Part shown: in pieces, positions 8,073 to 16,224 of the stretch
Layout of the letters: the number at the start of each line of letters is the position of its first letter
How positions within the stretch are numbered: the first letter of the stretch is position 1
Source: Pseudomonadota bacterium
GTDB lineage: Bacteria > Pseudomonadota > Alphaproteobacteria > Reyranellales > Reyranellaceae
Assembly: GCA_018240685.1 (NCBI GenBank)
Contig: JAFEFG010000031.1
Span: 1 to 45,697, forward strand
Reading direction: 5' to 3'
DNA length: 45,697 nt
Program-made: the position numbers and the translations under genes
The notes under the pieces: generated by a model
Databases searched by the model: none
What the model was told of the DNA's origin: nothing
Seen by the model: the letters and a program-made list of their open reading frames with translations, nothing else

Positions 8073-8988
8073 GATGTCCTTCTCCCAGAGGGCGGAGCAC
8101 GGGCTCCTCGGCGCGGCAGCGATCAGTCGCGGCCGGGCAGCGTGAATGGAAACGGCAGCCCCTCACCTGCTCGGTCGTCACGAGCTCCCCCTTGATCGGC
8201 GGCTCACCGCGCTTGTGCGTCGGATCGGCCGACGGCAACGCAGCGAACAGCGCCTTGGTGTAGGGGTGGCGTGGGTCCCGCCACAAGGTGGCATACGAGG
8301 CGCTTTCCACGATGCGGCCGAAATACATGACCAGCACGCGGTCGGCGAAATAGCGCACGACGCCTAGATCGTGGCTGATGAAAAGGTAGGCGAGGCCAAG
8401 CTCGCGCTTGAGGTCGACCAGCAGGTTCAGGATCTGCGCCTGGATCGAGACGTCGAGGGCGGAGACCGGCTCGTCGCAGACGATCAGCGCCGGCCTCAGG
8501 ATCAGCGCGCGTGCGATGCCGATACGCTGGCGCTGGCCGCCCGAGAATTCATGCGGATAGCGATCGAGCGAATCGACCGGCAGGCCGACCTTGGCGATGG
8601 TTTCGTGCACACGCCGGTCGCGCTCGGCGGCGTCGCTCACCCGATGCACCCTGAGTGCCGTATCCAGCAGGGCGCGGATCGTGTGGCGCGGGTTGAGCGA
8701 GCCGAACGGATCCTGAAAGACCATCTGCATGCGCCGCCGGTGCGGTGCCATGGCACGGTCGCCAAGCCGGGTGATGTCGGCGCCGTCGAGTTCGATCGTG
8801 CCCTCGGCCGAGGGCACCAGGCGCAGGACGGTCTTCCCGAGCGTGGACTTGCCGCAACCGGACTCGCCCACCAGCCCCACCGTCTCGCCGCGCCCGACCT
8901 CGAAGCTGACGCCGTCGACCGCGCGCAGCACCTGCTTGCCCACGGCGTAGCGGGTGTGAAGGTCGCGGACGGAAAGCAGGGGGGTCAT
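8050..8988 (-). CDS. ABC peptide-type importer ATPase (DppF/OppF-like)
   Basis: A 312-residue ATPase of the second type in a Dpp/Opp importer. Walker A GESGCGKS at 41-48, the signature [15 protein letters not shown], Walker B LIVCDEPVSALD and the switch-region ISHDLGVV are intact. The C-terminal oligopeptide-ATPase extension carries the cysteine-rich segment GCRFHSRCPAATDRC, which in this family can hold an iron-sulfur cluster. ATG 8988 begins at MTPLLSVRDL; sequence farther upstream in frame is repeat-derived spacer. It follows the DppD-like gene by 14 nt and overlaps hyuA by 23 nt, tying uptake directly to the hydantoinase. Confidence 0.93.
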   Translation of the reverse strand: MTPLLSVRDLHTRYAVGKQVLRAVDGVSFEVGRGETVGLVGESGCGKSTLGKTVLRLVPSAEGTIELDGADITRLGDRAMAPHRRRMQMVFQDPFGSLNPRHTIRALLDTALRVHRVSDAAERDRRVHETIAKVGLPVDSLDRYPHEFSGGQRQRIGIARALILRPALIVCDEPVSALDVSIQAQILNLLVDLKRELGLAYLFISHDLGVVRYFADRVLVMYFGRIVESASYATLWRDPRHPYTKALFAALPSADPTHKRGEPPIKGELVTTEQVRGCRFHSRCPAATDRCRAEEPVLRPLGEGHHAACHYA

Positions 8989-8997
8989 CGCCTCTTG

Positions 8998-9034
8998 TCC
9001 CCTCACCTGGCCTCTCCCCCCAGCAGGGGAGAGG
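8998..9034. repeat. REP-like palindrome, copy A
   Basis: TCCCCTCACC leader, then CCTCTCCCC (9011-9019) and its complement GGGGAGAGG (9026-9034) with a 6-nt loop. It spans the end of the DppD-like gene, supplying its stop codon (9003-9005) and last codons, and reaches into the spacer before the DppF-like gene. Similar elements lie at 10003-10041 and 19364-19458. Confidence 0.65.
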
Positions 9035-9998
9035 AATGGGACGAAACCGTCACCGGACAGGCAACCGCGCGTTCGTCGCCGAGCCCGACCAGCGGCGGCA
9101 CGGCCTGACGGCAAGCCGGTTGCGCAACGGGACAGCGCGGCGCGAAGGAGCAGCCGGCCTGACCCGCCGCCGAGCCGACGTTGCCCGGAATCTCGGTCAG
9201 CCGGTGGGTCGAATAGTGCTCGTCGGCATCGACGTCGACCCGCGCGCCCAGCAGGCCGCGCGAATAGGGATGCAGGGGCGCGGCGAAGAACGGCTCGATG
9301 CCAGCCTGCTCGACGATGCGGCCAGCATACATGACCGCGATGCGGTCGGCCCATTGCGCCACCACGCCGAGATCGTGGGTGATCAGCAGCACCGCCATGC
9401 CGAGCCGATGACGCAGATCGTCGAGGAGATCCAGCACCTGCGCCTGCGTCGTCACGTCGAGCGCCGTGGTCGGCTCGTCCGCGATCAGCAGCTTGGGCCG
9501 GCAGGCGACGGCCATGGCGATCATCACACGCTGGCGCATGCCGCCAGAGAGATTGTGCGGATAGTCGTCGATGCGGCGGTGCGCATCGGGGATGCTGACG
9601 AGATCGAGCAGCTCGACCGCCCGCGCGCGGGCCGCCTTGCGCGACAGCTTCTCGTGGCGGCGGATCACCTCGGCGATCTGCAAACCGATCGACAGGACCG
9701 GATTGAGCGAGGTCATCGGCTCCTGCTGGATCAGCGAGACCTGCGCACCGCGCACCTCGCGCATTTCCGACTCCGACAGCGCCAGGAGATCGGCGCCTTC
9801 GAGCAGAATGCGGCCCGAGACGACGCGCGCATTGGGCGGCAGCAGCCGCATCACCGAGAAGGCCGTCACCGACTTGCCGCAGCCCGACTCGCCCACCAGC
9901 GCCAGCGTCTCGCCGGCCGCGAGGGAGAAGCTCGCCTCGCGCACCGCGGCATGACCGGGGAAAGCGACGGAGAGCCCGTCGACGGAAAGAAGCGGCAT
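9003..9998 (-). CDS. ABC peptide-type importer ATPase (DppD/OppD-like)
   Basis: A 331-residue ATPase, partner of the DppF-like subunit. Walker A GESGCGKS is at 36-43, followed by a [10 protein letters not shown]-loop, [14 protein letters not shown] signature and [12 protein letters not shown]alker B. The C-terminal [15 protein letters not shown] carries the cysteines typical of these subunits. ATG 9998 starts at [10 protein letters not shown]; sequence upstream in frame comes from a REP-like spacer. The last residues ([13 protein letters not shown]) are also encoded by a REP-like palindrome that supplies the stop codon, so the natural C-terminus appears replaced or extended by the repeat. Fourth gene of the minus-strand operon. 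Confidence 0.93.
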   Translation of the reverse strand: MPLLSVDGLSVAFPGHAAVREASFSLAAGETLALVGESGCGKSVTAFSVMRLLPPNARVVSGRILLEGADLLALSESEMREVRGAQVSLIQQEPMTSLNPVLSIGLQIAEVIRRHEKLSRKAARARAVELLDLVSIPDAHRRIDDYPHNLSGGMRQRVMIAMAVACRPKLLIADEPTTALDVTTQAQVLDLLDDLRHRLGMAVLLITHDLGVVAQWADRIAVMYAGRIVEQAGIEPFFAAPLHPYSRGLLGARVDVDADEHYSTHRLTEIPGNVGSAAGQAGCSFAPRCPVAQPACRQAVPPLVGLGDERAVACPVTVSSHSSPLLGGEAR

Positions 9999-10002
9999 CG
10001 CC

Positions 10003-10041
10003 GGCCCCCTCACCCGACCTCTCCCCTTGGCAGAGGAAAGG
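10003..10041. repeat. REP-like element, copy B (degenerate)
   Basis: GGCCCCCTCACC leader followed by GACCTCTCCCCTTGGCAGAGG. The right arm is degenerate, so only CCTCT/AGAGG pair well. It sits in the 88-nt gap between the DppC-like and DppD-like genes. Confidence 0.5.
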
Positions 10042-10086
10042 AACACGAGCCGAGAGCATGGCCAAGAGGGCAACGCACGGCGGCGA

Positions 10087-10989
10087 TCACGGCTCGGTCC
10101 TCGGGTTGAGGATCTCGTTCAGGCCGTCGCCCACGAGATTGAGAGACAGCACGGCAAGCGCGATGGTGGCGCCGGGCAGTGCGGTCAGGAACCAGGCGGT
10201 GCGCAGCTGATCGCGGCCGTCGCCGATCATCCCGCCCCAGCTCACGACGTTGGGATCGCGCATGTTGAGGAAAGAGAGCCCGGCCTCGGTCAGGATCGCA
10301 TTGGCGATCATCACCGACGCCGCCACGATCACCGGCGGCAAGGCATTGGGCAGGATCTCCTGCACGATGATGCGCAGCCGCGAATAGCCGAGACTGCGCG
10401 CCGCCATGACGAAGTCGGATTCGCGCAGGGAGCGGAATTGCGCCCGCACCAGCCGGGCCACGGTCGGCCACGAGGCGAGCCCGATCGCCAGCGCGATCAT
10501 CGGCATCGACGGTTCGGCGATCGCTACGATCACGATCACCAGGATGAAGGTCGGCGTGGTCTGGAACAGTTCGATCAACCGCGTGAGCACGGTGTCGACC
10601 CAGCCGCCGAAGAAGCCGGCAAGCGAACCCACCGCCATGCCGATGGCCAGCCCGATCGCGGCCGAGGCGACGCCCACCAGCAGGGAGGCGCGCGTGCCGT
10701 ACACCAGCTGGGCCAGCACGTCGCGGCCGAGGGAATCGGTGCCGAGCGGAAATTCGGCGTCCTGACCGGGCCACAGCAGAGGCTGTCCCACCATGTCTTG
10801 CGGATCGCCGGGAAAGAGCAGGCCCGCGAACAGCGCCAGGAGCACGAAGACGGCCAGGATGCCCGCGCCGGCGATGAAGGTGGGGTTGCGCAGGAAGGCG
10901 CGCAGGCGGCGGCGACGGCGCGATGCCGCGCGGCCGGAGGTGTCGGTCCGGGCCGGCACGACGACGGGCTGTTCAGCCTGCACACTCAT
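10087..10989 (-). CDS. ABC peptide-type importer permease (DppC/OppC-like)
   Basis: A 300-residue inner-membrane permease with an arginine-rich cytoplasmic N-terminus (RRRRRLRAFLRNP), one leading helix, the DppC hallmark FPLGTDSLGRD near residues 84-94 and a five-helix BPD transporter domain. The coupling loop is seen at FVMAARSLGYSRLRIIVQEILPNALPP (EAA-like). Its ATG shares one base with the DppB-like stop (TGATG at 10987-10991), so the two permease subunits are coupled. An 88-nt gap holding a REP-like element separates it from the ATPase gene. Expected to form a heterodimer with the DppB-like subunit. Confidence 0.93.
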   Translation of the reverse strand: MSVQAEQPVVVPARTDTSGRAASRRRRRLRAFLRNPTFIAGAGILAVFVLLALFAGLLFPGDPQDMVGQPLLWPGQDAEFPLGTDSLGRDVLAQLVYGTRASLLVGVASAAIGLAIGMAVGSLAGFFGGWVDTVLTRLIELFQTTPTFILVIVIVAIAEPSMPMIALAIGLASWPTVARLVRAQFRSLRESDFVMAARSLGYSRLRIIVQEILPNALPPVIVAASVMIANAILTEAGLSFLNMRDPNVVSWGGMIGDGRDQLRTAWFLTALPGATIALAVLSLNLVGDGLNEILNPRTEP

Positions 10990-11975
10990 CAGGCGGACCC
11001 GATGCGCGGATCGAGCCAGGCGTGCAGCAGGTCGATCAGCACGTTGGCCACGATCACCACGAAGGAGGAGAGCAGCAGCACTCCCAGCAGTACGGCATAG
11101 TCGCGCCCCAGGACGGCCTCGAGCGTCAGCCGCCCCATGCCTGGCCAGCCGAACAGCGTCTCGACCACCACCGCGCCGCCCAGCAGGTTGCCGAGATGCA
11201 TGCCGGCCACCGTGGTGACCGGGACCAGCGCATTGCGCAGCGCGTGACGGAGTTGAATCAGGAGTGGATGCAGTCCCTTGGCCTTGGCCGTGCGCATGAA
11301 ATCCTGGCGCTGCACCTCGAGCATCGCCGCCCGGGTGAGGCGGGCATAGACCGCAACGAAGAAGGACGCGAGAGCCAGTGCTGGCAGAACGAGATGTGCC
11401 AGCCGGTCGCTCACCATGGCAAAGCCGGTGAGATCGGCGCCGATTGTCTCGTTGCCGTCGCTCGGCAGCCAGCCCAGCTTCACCGAGAACAGCACCACCG
11501 CCATCAACCCGACCCAGAAGCCCGGCATGGAATAGAAGAGCAGCACGATCACCGACAGCACGCGGTCCGGCCATCGGCCCGCCCACGCCGCCATCACCGC
11601 GCCGAAGACGATGCCCAGCACCAGGGCGAGTGCCAGCGCAGTTACCATCAGCAGAAGCGTGTTGGGCAGGCGCGCCATGATCAGGTCGGCCACCGACGTG
11701 TTGAAGCGCGGCGAGAAGCCGAGGTCGAGATGTGCCAGATGGCCCAGAAAGTTCAGGAGCTGCGTCAGCACCGGTTGGTCGATGCCGAACTGGTGTCGCA
11801 GCGCCGCCACCGTCTCCTCGGTTGCCGACCCCGCTTCGGTCGCCATCACGTCCGCCGCGTTGCCCGGCATGAGCTGCAGAAACAGGAAATCGAGCACGAT
11901 GATGCCAAGCACCGTCGGTCCGGCGTGGACTGCCGTCCGCTTCAGCGTCGCCGCGATGCGCCGGCCCATCCTCAT
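10989..11975 (-). CDS. ABC peptide-type importer permease (DppB/OppB-like)
   Basis: A 328-residue permease with a first helix at about 20-36, a periplasmic segment containing the DppB-type FGIDQPV and LDLGFS motifs, and a BPD transporter domain with about five more helices. The EAA-like loop is RTAKAKGLHPLLIQLRHALRNA near residues 228-249, and the family-typical VETLFGWPGMG and LDPRIG end are present. It lies 54 nt after the binding-protein gene and overlaps the DppC-like gene by one base. Confidence 0.93.
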   Translation of the reverse strand: MRMGRRIAATLKRTAVHAGPTVLGIIVLDFLFLQLMPGNAADVMATEAGSATEETVAALRHQFGIDQPVLTQLLNFLGHLAHLDLGFSPRFNTSVADLIMARLPNTLLLMVTALALALVLGIVFGAVMAAWAGRWPDRVLSVIVLLFYSMPGFWVGLMAVVLFSVKLGWLPSDGNETIGADLTGFAMVSDRLAHLVLPALALASFFVAVYARLTRAAMLEVQRQDFMRTAKAKGLHPLLIQLRHALRNALVPVTTVAGMHLGNLLGGAVVVETLFGWPGMGRLTLEAVLGRDYAVLLGVLLLSSFVVIVANVLIDLLHAWLDPRIGSA

Positions 11976-11993
11976 GTCAGGCCGCCCCTCCCT

Positions 11994-12008
11994 CCTTCCG
12001 GCGGAAGG
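11994..12008. repeat. Short GC palindrome in the binding-protein/permease gap
   Basis: CCTTCCG (11994-12000) and CGGAAGG (12002-12008) around a single G, within the 54-nt gap after the binding-protein stop. It is followed by GGGGAGAG, so it may be a remnant of the same REP-like family. Such a hairpin between a binding-protein gene and its permeases often protects the more abundant upstream message. Confidence 0.45.
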
Positions 12009-12029
12009 GCGCCGGGGAGAGTGCGACCG

Positions 12030-13631
12030 CTAGGCATCCAGCCAGACCTGCGCCATGTTGGCTTCCACGCCATCGGCCGTCAGCGAATCGGCGTGCACGC
12101 GCTTGTTCTTGATCGTGAGATAAAGCGGCTGATAGAGGCTGATGTCCGGGATCTCCTCGGCAATGATCTTCTGGAACTCGACGAACATCGCCTTGCGCTT
12201 GGCCGGATCGATCTCCACCGCCGCGCCCTCCAGCAGCGCATCGACCTTCGGGTTGACGTAGTGCGAGCCGTTGGAGAACGGCACCCCCTTCTTGAAGTTC
12301 TTCGACCAGTAGATGCGCTGCACGCCGACCGTCGGATCGAACAGGTTCGAATGACCGTTGTACGTGAAGTCGAAATCCCGGTCGGTATAGATGCGCCTGG
12401 CGAAGGTCGGCAGATCCTGCGAGCGGACCTCGACGGTGATGCCGATGCGCGCCAGCACGGCCCGGACGTATTCGCAGGTACGCCGGCCTTCGTCGCCGAT
12501 CGGGTTGTAGTCCATCGGGACCTTGAAGCGGATCTTGTCGGGGCCGCGCTTGAAGCCCGCCTCGTCGAGGAGCTGCTCGGCCTTCTTCAGGTCGTACTTG
12601 TAGGGGCTCGGCGTCGGATCGTGGAACTCCTTCAGGCCCGGCGCGATCGGCGAGTAGCTGATCGTGCCGTAGCCGTAGGCAACCACCTTGAGCAGGGCCG
12701 CACGATCGATGCTGTGCGCAATCGCCTGCCGCACCTTGAGATGCTTGAAGTACTGGCTGTCCAGATTGAACTGCAGAAGCTGGACATTGTAGGAGTAGCT
12801 CGTGCCCTTCGTCTCGAACACGAGATTCGGCAGCTTCTTCAGCCGCTCGATATCGGAGAGCGCCACGGGCGTGCGGTAGCCGATGTCGCCCGATCCGTTT
12901 TCGAAGGCGATCGAGCGCGCGCCGGGATCGGGCACGAACTTGCAGACCATGCGGTCGATGCGCGGCAGGTCGGGATTCCAGTAGTTCGGATTGCGTTCGT
13001 AGATGACGTGGCTGCCGCGCACCCACTCCTTGAACAGGTAGGGACCGGTGCCGATCGGCGCGTTGCCGTTCTTGTTGGTGCGTGGATCCGTGCCTTCGTA
13101 GATGTGGCGCGGGACCATCGGCGATTCGGCTGCCGTCAGCGCCTTGATGAGATAGGGCGCGGGCTTGTTGAGCTCGATCACCGCGGTGAGCGGATCTGGC
13201 GTCTTCACTTCCGCGACATTGGCGAAGGTATTGCGACCGCGCGGATGGACGGTCTTCAGGAGCTGGATCGAGTAGGCGACGTCGGCAGAGGTGAAGGGCT
13301 TTCCATCATGGAACTTCACGTTGGGCCGCAGCTTGAACGTATAGGTCTTGCCGTCGGGGCTGATCGACCATTCGGTCGCGAGCGACGGACGCGGGTTGAT
13401 GTCGTAGTCGTACTCGAGCAACCCTTCGGTAACCTTGGCGCTGTTGGTAAGCGCCGACGTCGCCGTGGTCGTGAGAGAAACCAGAGTGTTCGGTTCGCTG
13501 GTCTGCAGGAAGTTGAGCGTGCCGCCCTTCTTCACGGCCGGAGCCTGGGCGAAGCTACGCGTTCCGCCCAGCGCAAGGGCCGAAAGACCCGCAAGTGTCG
13601 CACGTCGTGTAGGACGGAATCCGACAGTCAT
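12030..13631 (-). CDS. Extracellular substrate-binding protein, SBP family 5
   Basis: A 533-residue periplasmic solute-binding protein for the first importer. The N-terminus has TRRATLAG followed by a hydrophobic stretch and an AQA-A-type cleavage site near 28-32, consistent with Tat or Sec export. Family 5 signatures include YTFKLRPNVKFHDGKPFTSADV and PIGTGPYLFKEWVRGSH. GAGGA lies about 9 nt before ATG 13631. It heads the seven-gene operon that ends in hyuAB, so its ligand is likely a peptide-like, lactam or hydantoin compound. Its sequence parallels the plus-strand binding protein at 17733 closely, marking the two as paralogues. Confidence 0.93.
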   Translation of the reverse strand: MTVGFRPTRRATLAGLSALALGGTRSFAQAPAVKKGGTLNFLQTSEPNTLVSLTTTATSALTNSAKVTEGLLEYDYDINPRPSLATEWSISPDGKTYTFKLRPNVKFHDGKPFTSADVAYSIQLLKTVHPRGRNTFANVAEVKTPDPLTAVIELNKPAPYLIKALTAAESPMVPRHIYEGTDPRTNKNGNAPIGTGPYLFKEWVRGSHVIYERNPNYWNPDLPRIDRMVCKFVPDPGARSIAFENGSGDIGYRTPVALSDIERLKKLPNLVFETKGTSYSYNVQLLQFNLDSQYFKHLKVRQAIAHSIDRAALLKVVAYGYGTISYSPIAPGLKEFHDPTPSPYKYDLKKAEQLLDEAGFKRGPDKIRFKVPMDYNPIGDEGRRTCEYVRAVLARIGITVEVRSQDLPTFARRIYTDRDFDFTYNGHSNLFDPTVGVQRIYWSKNFKKGVPFSNGSHYVNPKVDALLEGAAVEIDPAKRKAMFVEFQKIIAEEIPDISLYQPLYLTIKNKRVHADSLTADGVEANMAQVWLDA

Positions 13632-13768
13632 GATCGTGCATCCTCAACAAATAGAACGGATAAGCGTAGCCCCAGACACCAAGTCGCGCAGCAAAATGCA
13701 GGCCACGAGACAAGAATCTTCTTTGGCGCTCGAAGATAGCGCGTTCATTCTCCAGAGACGGCGAATGT

Positions 13769-13783
13769 TGGAAATGATTTCCA
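13769..13783. promoter_or_regulatory. Palindrome in the divergent promoter region
   Basis: TGGAAAT-G-ATTTCCA, a perfect 7-1-7 palindrome, about 138 nt from the minus-strand operon start and 90 nt from the plus-strand operon start. It is A/T-rich for this genome and is a reasonable operator shared by both importer operons. An A/T-rich patch (AATATAGA) follows at 13805-13812. Confidence 0.45.
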
Positions 13784-13821
13784 CACGCGACGCATTCGCA
13801 TCAGAATATAGAAACGCGGGA

Positions 13822-13858
13822 CGCGCCCGGTAATGTAACCATGAGACGTCCGGGCGCG
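13822..13858 (+). promoter_or_regulatory. Hairpin directly upstream of the VOC gene ribosome binding site
   Basis: CGCGCCCGG (13822-13830) pairs perfectly with CCGGGCGCG (13850-13858) across a 19-nt loop. It ends directly before AAAAGGGG (13859-13866), the likely ribosome binding site of the VOC gene. It could modulate translation, or terminate an upstream transcript; there is no U-tract. Confidence 0.4.
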
Positions 13859-13872
13859 AAAAGGGGTTCGTG

Positions 13873-14715
13873 ATGACATTGCCAGTGCCAACGCTTGATC
13901 ACGTCGTGATCAATGCGCGCGACGAGATGGACCGCGCCGCCGACGTCTATCGACGGCTGGGCTTCACGCTCACGGAGCGCGGGTACCATTCGCTCGGCTC
14001 CATGAATCACCTGGCGATGTTCGGCACGGACTATCTCGAGTTGATCGCCGTGCCGAAAGACGCAACGTCAGGTCGTCTCGACCTGCTCAACTTTTCCTTT
14101 GGACTCAACGGACTGGTGTTTGGCAGCGAGGATTCGGCCGTCACCTACGCGGAGCTCAGCAAAGCGGGCGTCCCCGTCGAGCCGCCGGTCGAATTCACGC
14201 GGCCCGTCAAATACGAAGGCGGCCAGGGCGACGCGCGCTTCCGCACCGTGCGCATGAAGGCCGGCGTTGTGCCCTATGGGCGGGTCTATTACTGCCACCA
14301 CTTCACACGCGATCTGGTATGGCGCGATGAGTGGCGCCACCACAGGAACGGCGTCGTCGCCGTGGCCCGCGCCATCATCGTCGAGCCCGATCCGGCGAAA
14401 GGCAGCAAACTTTATGAGGACATGTTCGGCACCGAGGCCGTGCGCGCCATTCCAGGCGGAAAGACCGTGATCGTCGGCAATTCGCGCTTCGACATCGTCA
14501 CCGAGGCGGCGCTCAAGGAACAGTTCGGGGACGCCGCTCCCGCCGCCGAGGGTCGCGCCGCTTACATGGCGGGCCTGACCTTCCGCACCACCTCGCTCGC
14601 CAAGGCGGCCCGCGCCTTGCAGGACGGAACGATTGCCGGCGTGAAGCAGGACAGTGGCCGCCTCGTCGTTCCGGCGAAGGAAGCCATGAACGCCGTGCTG
14701 GAGTTCATCGAATAG
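13873..14715 (+). CDS. VOC-family (glyoxalase-like) protein
   Basis: A 280-residue protein of the vicinal-oxygen-chelate superfamily, close to the Glyoxalase_3 type. LDHVVINARDEMDRAADVYRRLGF at the N-terminus is the usual first beta-alpha-beta element, and a second, weaker module follows from about residue 155. His10 and a later HLAMFGTDYLELI segment (Glu in strand 4) are candidate metal ligands. ATG 13873 follows AAAAGGGG; an in-frame GTG directly before it (13870) is an alternative. First gene of the plus-strand operon, 12 nt from the acyl-CoA synthetase. VOC members act as lyases, dioxygenases or isomerases; the reaction here is unknown. Confidence 0.82.
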   Translation: MTLPVPTLDHVVINARDEMDRAADVYRRLGFTLTERGYHSLGSMNHLAMFGTDYLELIAVPKDATSGRLDLLNFSFGLNGLVFGSEDSAVTYAELSKAGVPVEPPVEFTRPVKYEGGQGDARFRTVRMKAGVVPYGRVYYCHHFTRDLVWRDEWRHHRNGVVAVARAIIVEPDPAKGSKLYEDMFGTEAVRAIPGGKTVIVGNSRFDIVTEAALKEQFGDAAPAAEGRAAYMAGLTFRTTSLAKAARALQDGTIAGVKQDSGRLVVPAKEAMNAVLEFIE

Positions 14716-14727
14716 GACGAAGCCGAG

Positions 14728-16224
14728 ATGAAGTGGAACAATCAGGGCGATGCGATCTCCCGCGAAGTGCCGGGCGACAACCCGGCACTGGTCGATGCGG
14801 GAGGCGATGGCAGTGAGCGCACCTATACCTATGACGACCTGATCCGGTTGAGCGGCGCGGTCGCACGCGGCCTGCTGAAGCGCGGGCTCAAGCGCGGCGA
14901 CCGCGTGGCGATCCTGTCGGCCAACCGCGCCGAGTTCCTGTTCACCTTCCTGGGCACCATGCAGGCGGGACTCGTCTCGGTGCCGGTGAACTGGAAGCTG
15001 CCGGCCGAGACCGTCGCCTACATCGTGGGCGACTGCGACGCCAAGCTGGTGATCGGCGACGATGCCCGTCTGCCGCTGGCGCCCGACAGTGTTCCCAAGA
15101 TCTCCTTCGACAGGGACTTCGCGACCTTCATCGACGAAGGTCAGTTCACGCCGGTCGAGATGAAGCCCGAGGAACCGGCGATGTTCCTCTACACCTCCGG
15201 ATCGACGGGCCGCCCGAAGGGCGTGGTCCTGTCCCACTACTCGCACATCTGGGCGATGAGCCAGCGGCCGCGCCGGCCCGGCCCGTACGGGGCGCGCTCG
15301 CTGGTCGCAGCGCCGCTCTATCACATGAACGGCCTCGCCATGTGCCAGACCACCTTCAGCCAGGGCGACACCGTGGTGCTGCTGCCGCAGTTCACGACCA
15401 GGAGCTACATCGAGGCGGCCGCCAAGCATCGCGTCGCGTTCCTCACCTCGGTGCCGACCATGATCGCCATGATGCTGCGCGAGAAGGACCTGCTGGCGAA
15501 GAACGACCTGTCGGCCGTCGAGGCCGTGCGCATGGGCTCCGCGCCCATCACCCAGTCGCTGATCGACCAGGTGCGCGCCGTCTTCCCCAAGGCGCAGATC
15601 AGCAACGGCTACGGCACCACCGAGGCGGGCCCGGTCGTCTTCGGCCCGCATCCCGACGGCCTTCCGCAGCCCGAGCTGTCGACCGGCTATCCGCATCCGG
15701 CGGTCCATCTCCGCCTGGTGCGCGACGGCCGCGAGGTCGAGGATGAGGGCGTCCTGGAGATGAAGTGCGGCGCGCTGATGACGCACTATCACAACTTGCC
15801 CGAAGCGACGGCAAAGGCGATGACGCCGGACGGCTTCTATCGGACGGGCGACGTGTTCCGCCGCGACGAGAACGGGTTCTTCTTCTTCGTCGGCCGTGCC
15901 GACGACATGTTCGTGTGCGGCGGGGAGAACATCTATCCCGGCGAGGTCGAGAAGATGCTCGAGCGTCATCCCGGCATCCACCAGGCCGCCGTCCTGCCGG
16001 TGCCCGACGAGCTCAAGGGCCAGAAGCCGATCGCCTTCGTCGTGCGCGCCAACGGCACAGACCTCGACGAGCAGGCGGTGAAATCCTACGCGCTCGCCAA
16101 CGCGCCCGCCTACCAACACCCGCGGCAGGTGTTCTTTGTCGAAGAGATGCCGCTGGCCGGCACCAACAAGATCGACAAGCGCGCCCTCGCCAGACTGATC
16201 CCAACCGGAGGAGATACTCACTAA
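14728..16224 (+). CDS. AMP-forming acyl-CoA synthetase / ligase
   Basis: A 498-residue adenylate-forming enzyme, expected to activate a carboxylic acid with ATP and CoA. The P-loop-like YTSGSTGRPKG is at 155-165, NGYGTTEAGP (A5) near 292-301, YRTGDVFRRDENGFFFFVGRADDMFVCGGENIYPGEVE covers A7-A8 near 372-410, and the catalytic A10 lysine lies in GTNKIDKRAL near the end. The length suits fatty-acyl or aryl ligases. Its TAA overlaps the next ATG (TAATG at 16222-16226). With the downstream reductase, thioesterase and importer it suggests uptake followed by CoA-thioester chemistry. Confidence 0.92.
   Translation: MKWNNQGDAISREVPGDNPALVDAGGDGSERTYTYDDLIRLSGAVARGLLKRGLKRGDRVAILSANRAEFLFTFLGTMQAGLVSVPVNWKLPAETVAYIVGDCDAKLVIGDDARLPLAPDSVPKISFDRDFATFIDEGQFTPVEMKPEEPAMFLYTSGSTGRPKGVVLSHYSHIWAMSQRPRRPGPYGARSLVAAPLYHMNGLAMCQTTFSQGDTVVLLPQFTTRSYIEAAAKHRVAFLTSVPTMIAMMLREKDLLAKNDLSAVEAVRMGSAPITQSLIDQVRAVFPKAQISNGYGTTEAGPVVFGPHPDGLPQPELSTGYPHPAVHLRLVRDGREVEDEGVLEMKCGALMTHYHNLPEATAKAMTPDGFYRTGDVFRRDENGFFFFVGRADDMFVCGGENIYPGEVEKMLERHPGIHQAAVLPVPDELKGQKPIAFVVRANGTDLDEQAVKSYALANAPAYQHPRQVFFVEEMPLAGTNKIDKRALARLIPTGGDTH

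Noticed and set aside
4141..8195. Long plus-strand open frames opposite hyuA and hyuB
   Set aside because: Antisense shadows of certain hydantoinase genes with no family motif.
10923..13739. A 938-codon plus-strand open frame opposite the first importer
   Set aside because: Low-complexity His/Arg/Asp composition and exact antisense to well-conserved permease and binding-protein genes.
13895..13913. Palindrome TTGATCACG-T-CGTGATCAA
   Set aside because: Nine-base arms are perfect, but it encodes the conserved VOC segment LDHVVIN; the half-site spacing does not fit FNR, so codon constraint is the simpler explanation.
14068..16221. A 717-codon minus-strand open frame opposite the VOC and synthetase genes
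   Set aside because: Antisense to clear motifs (YTSGSTGRPKG and others); the product has no recognisable domains.
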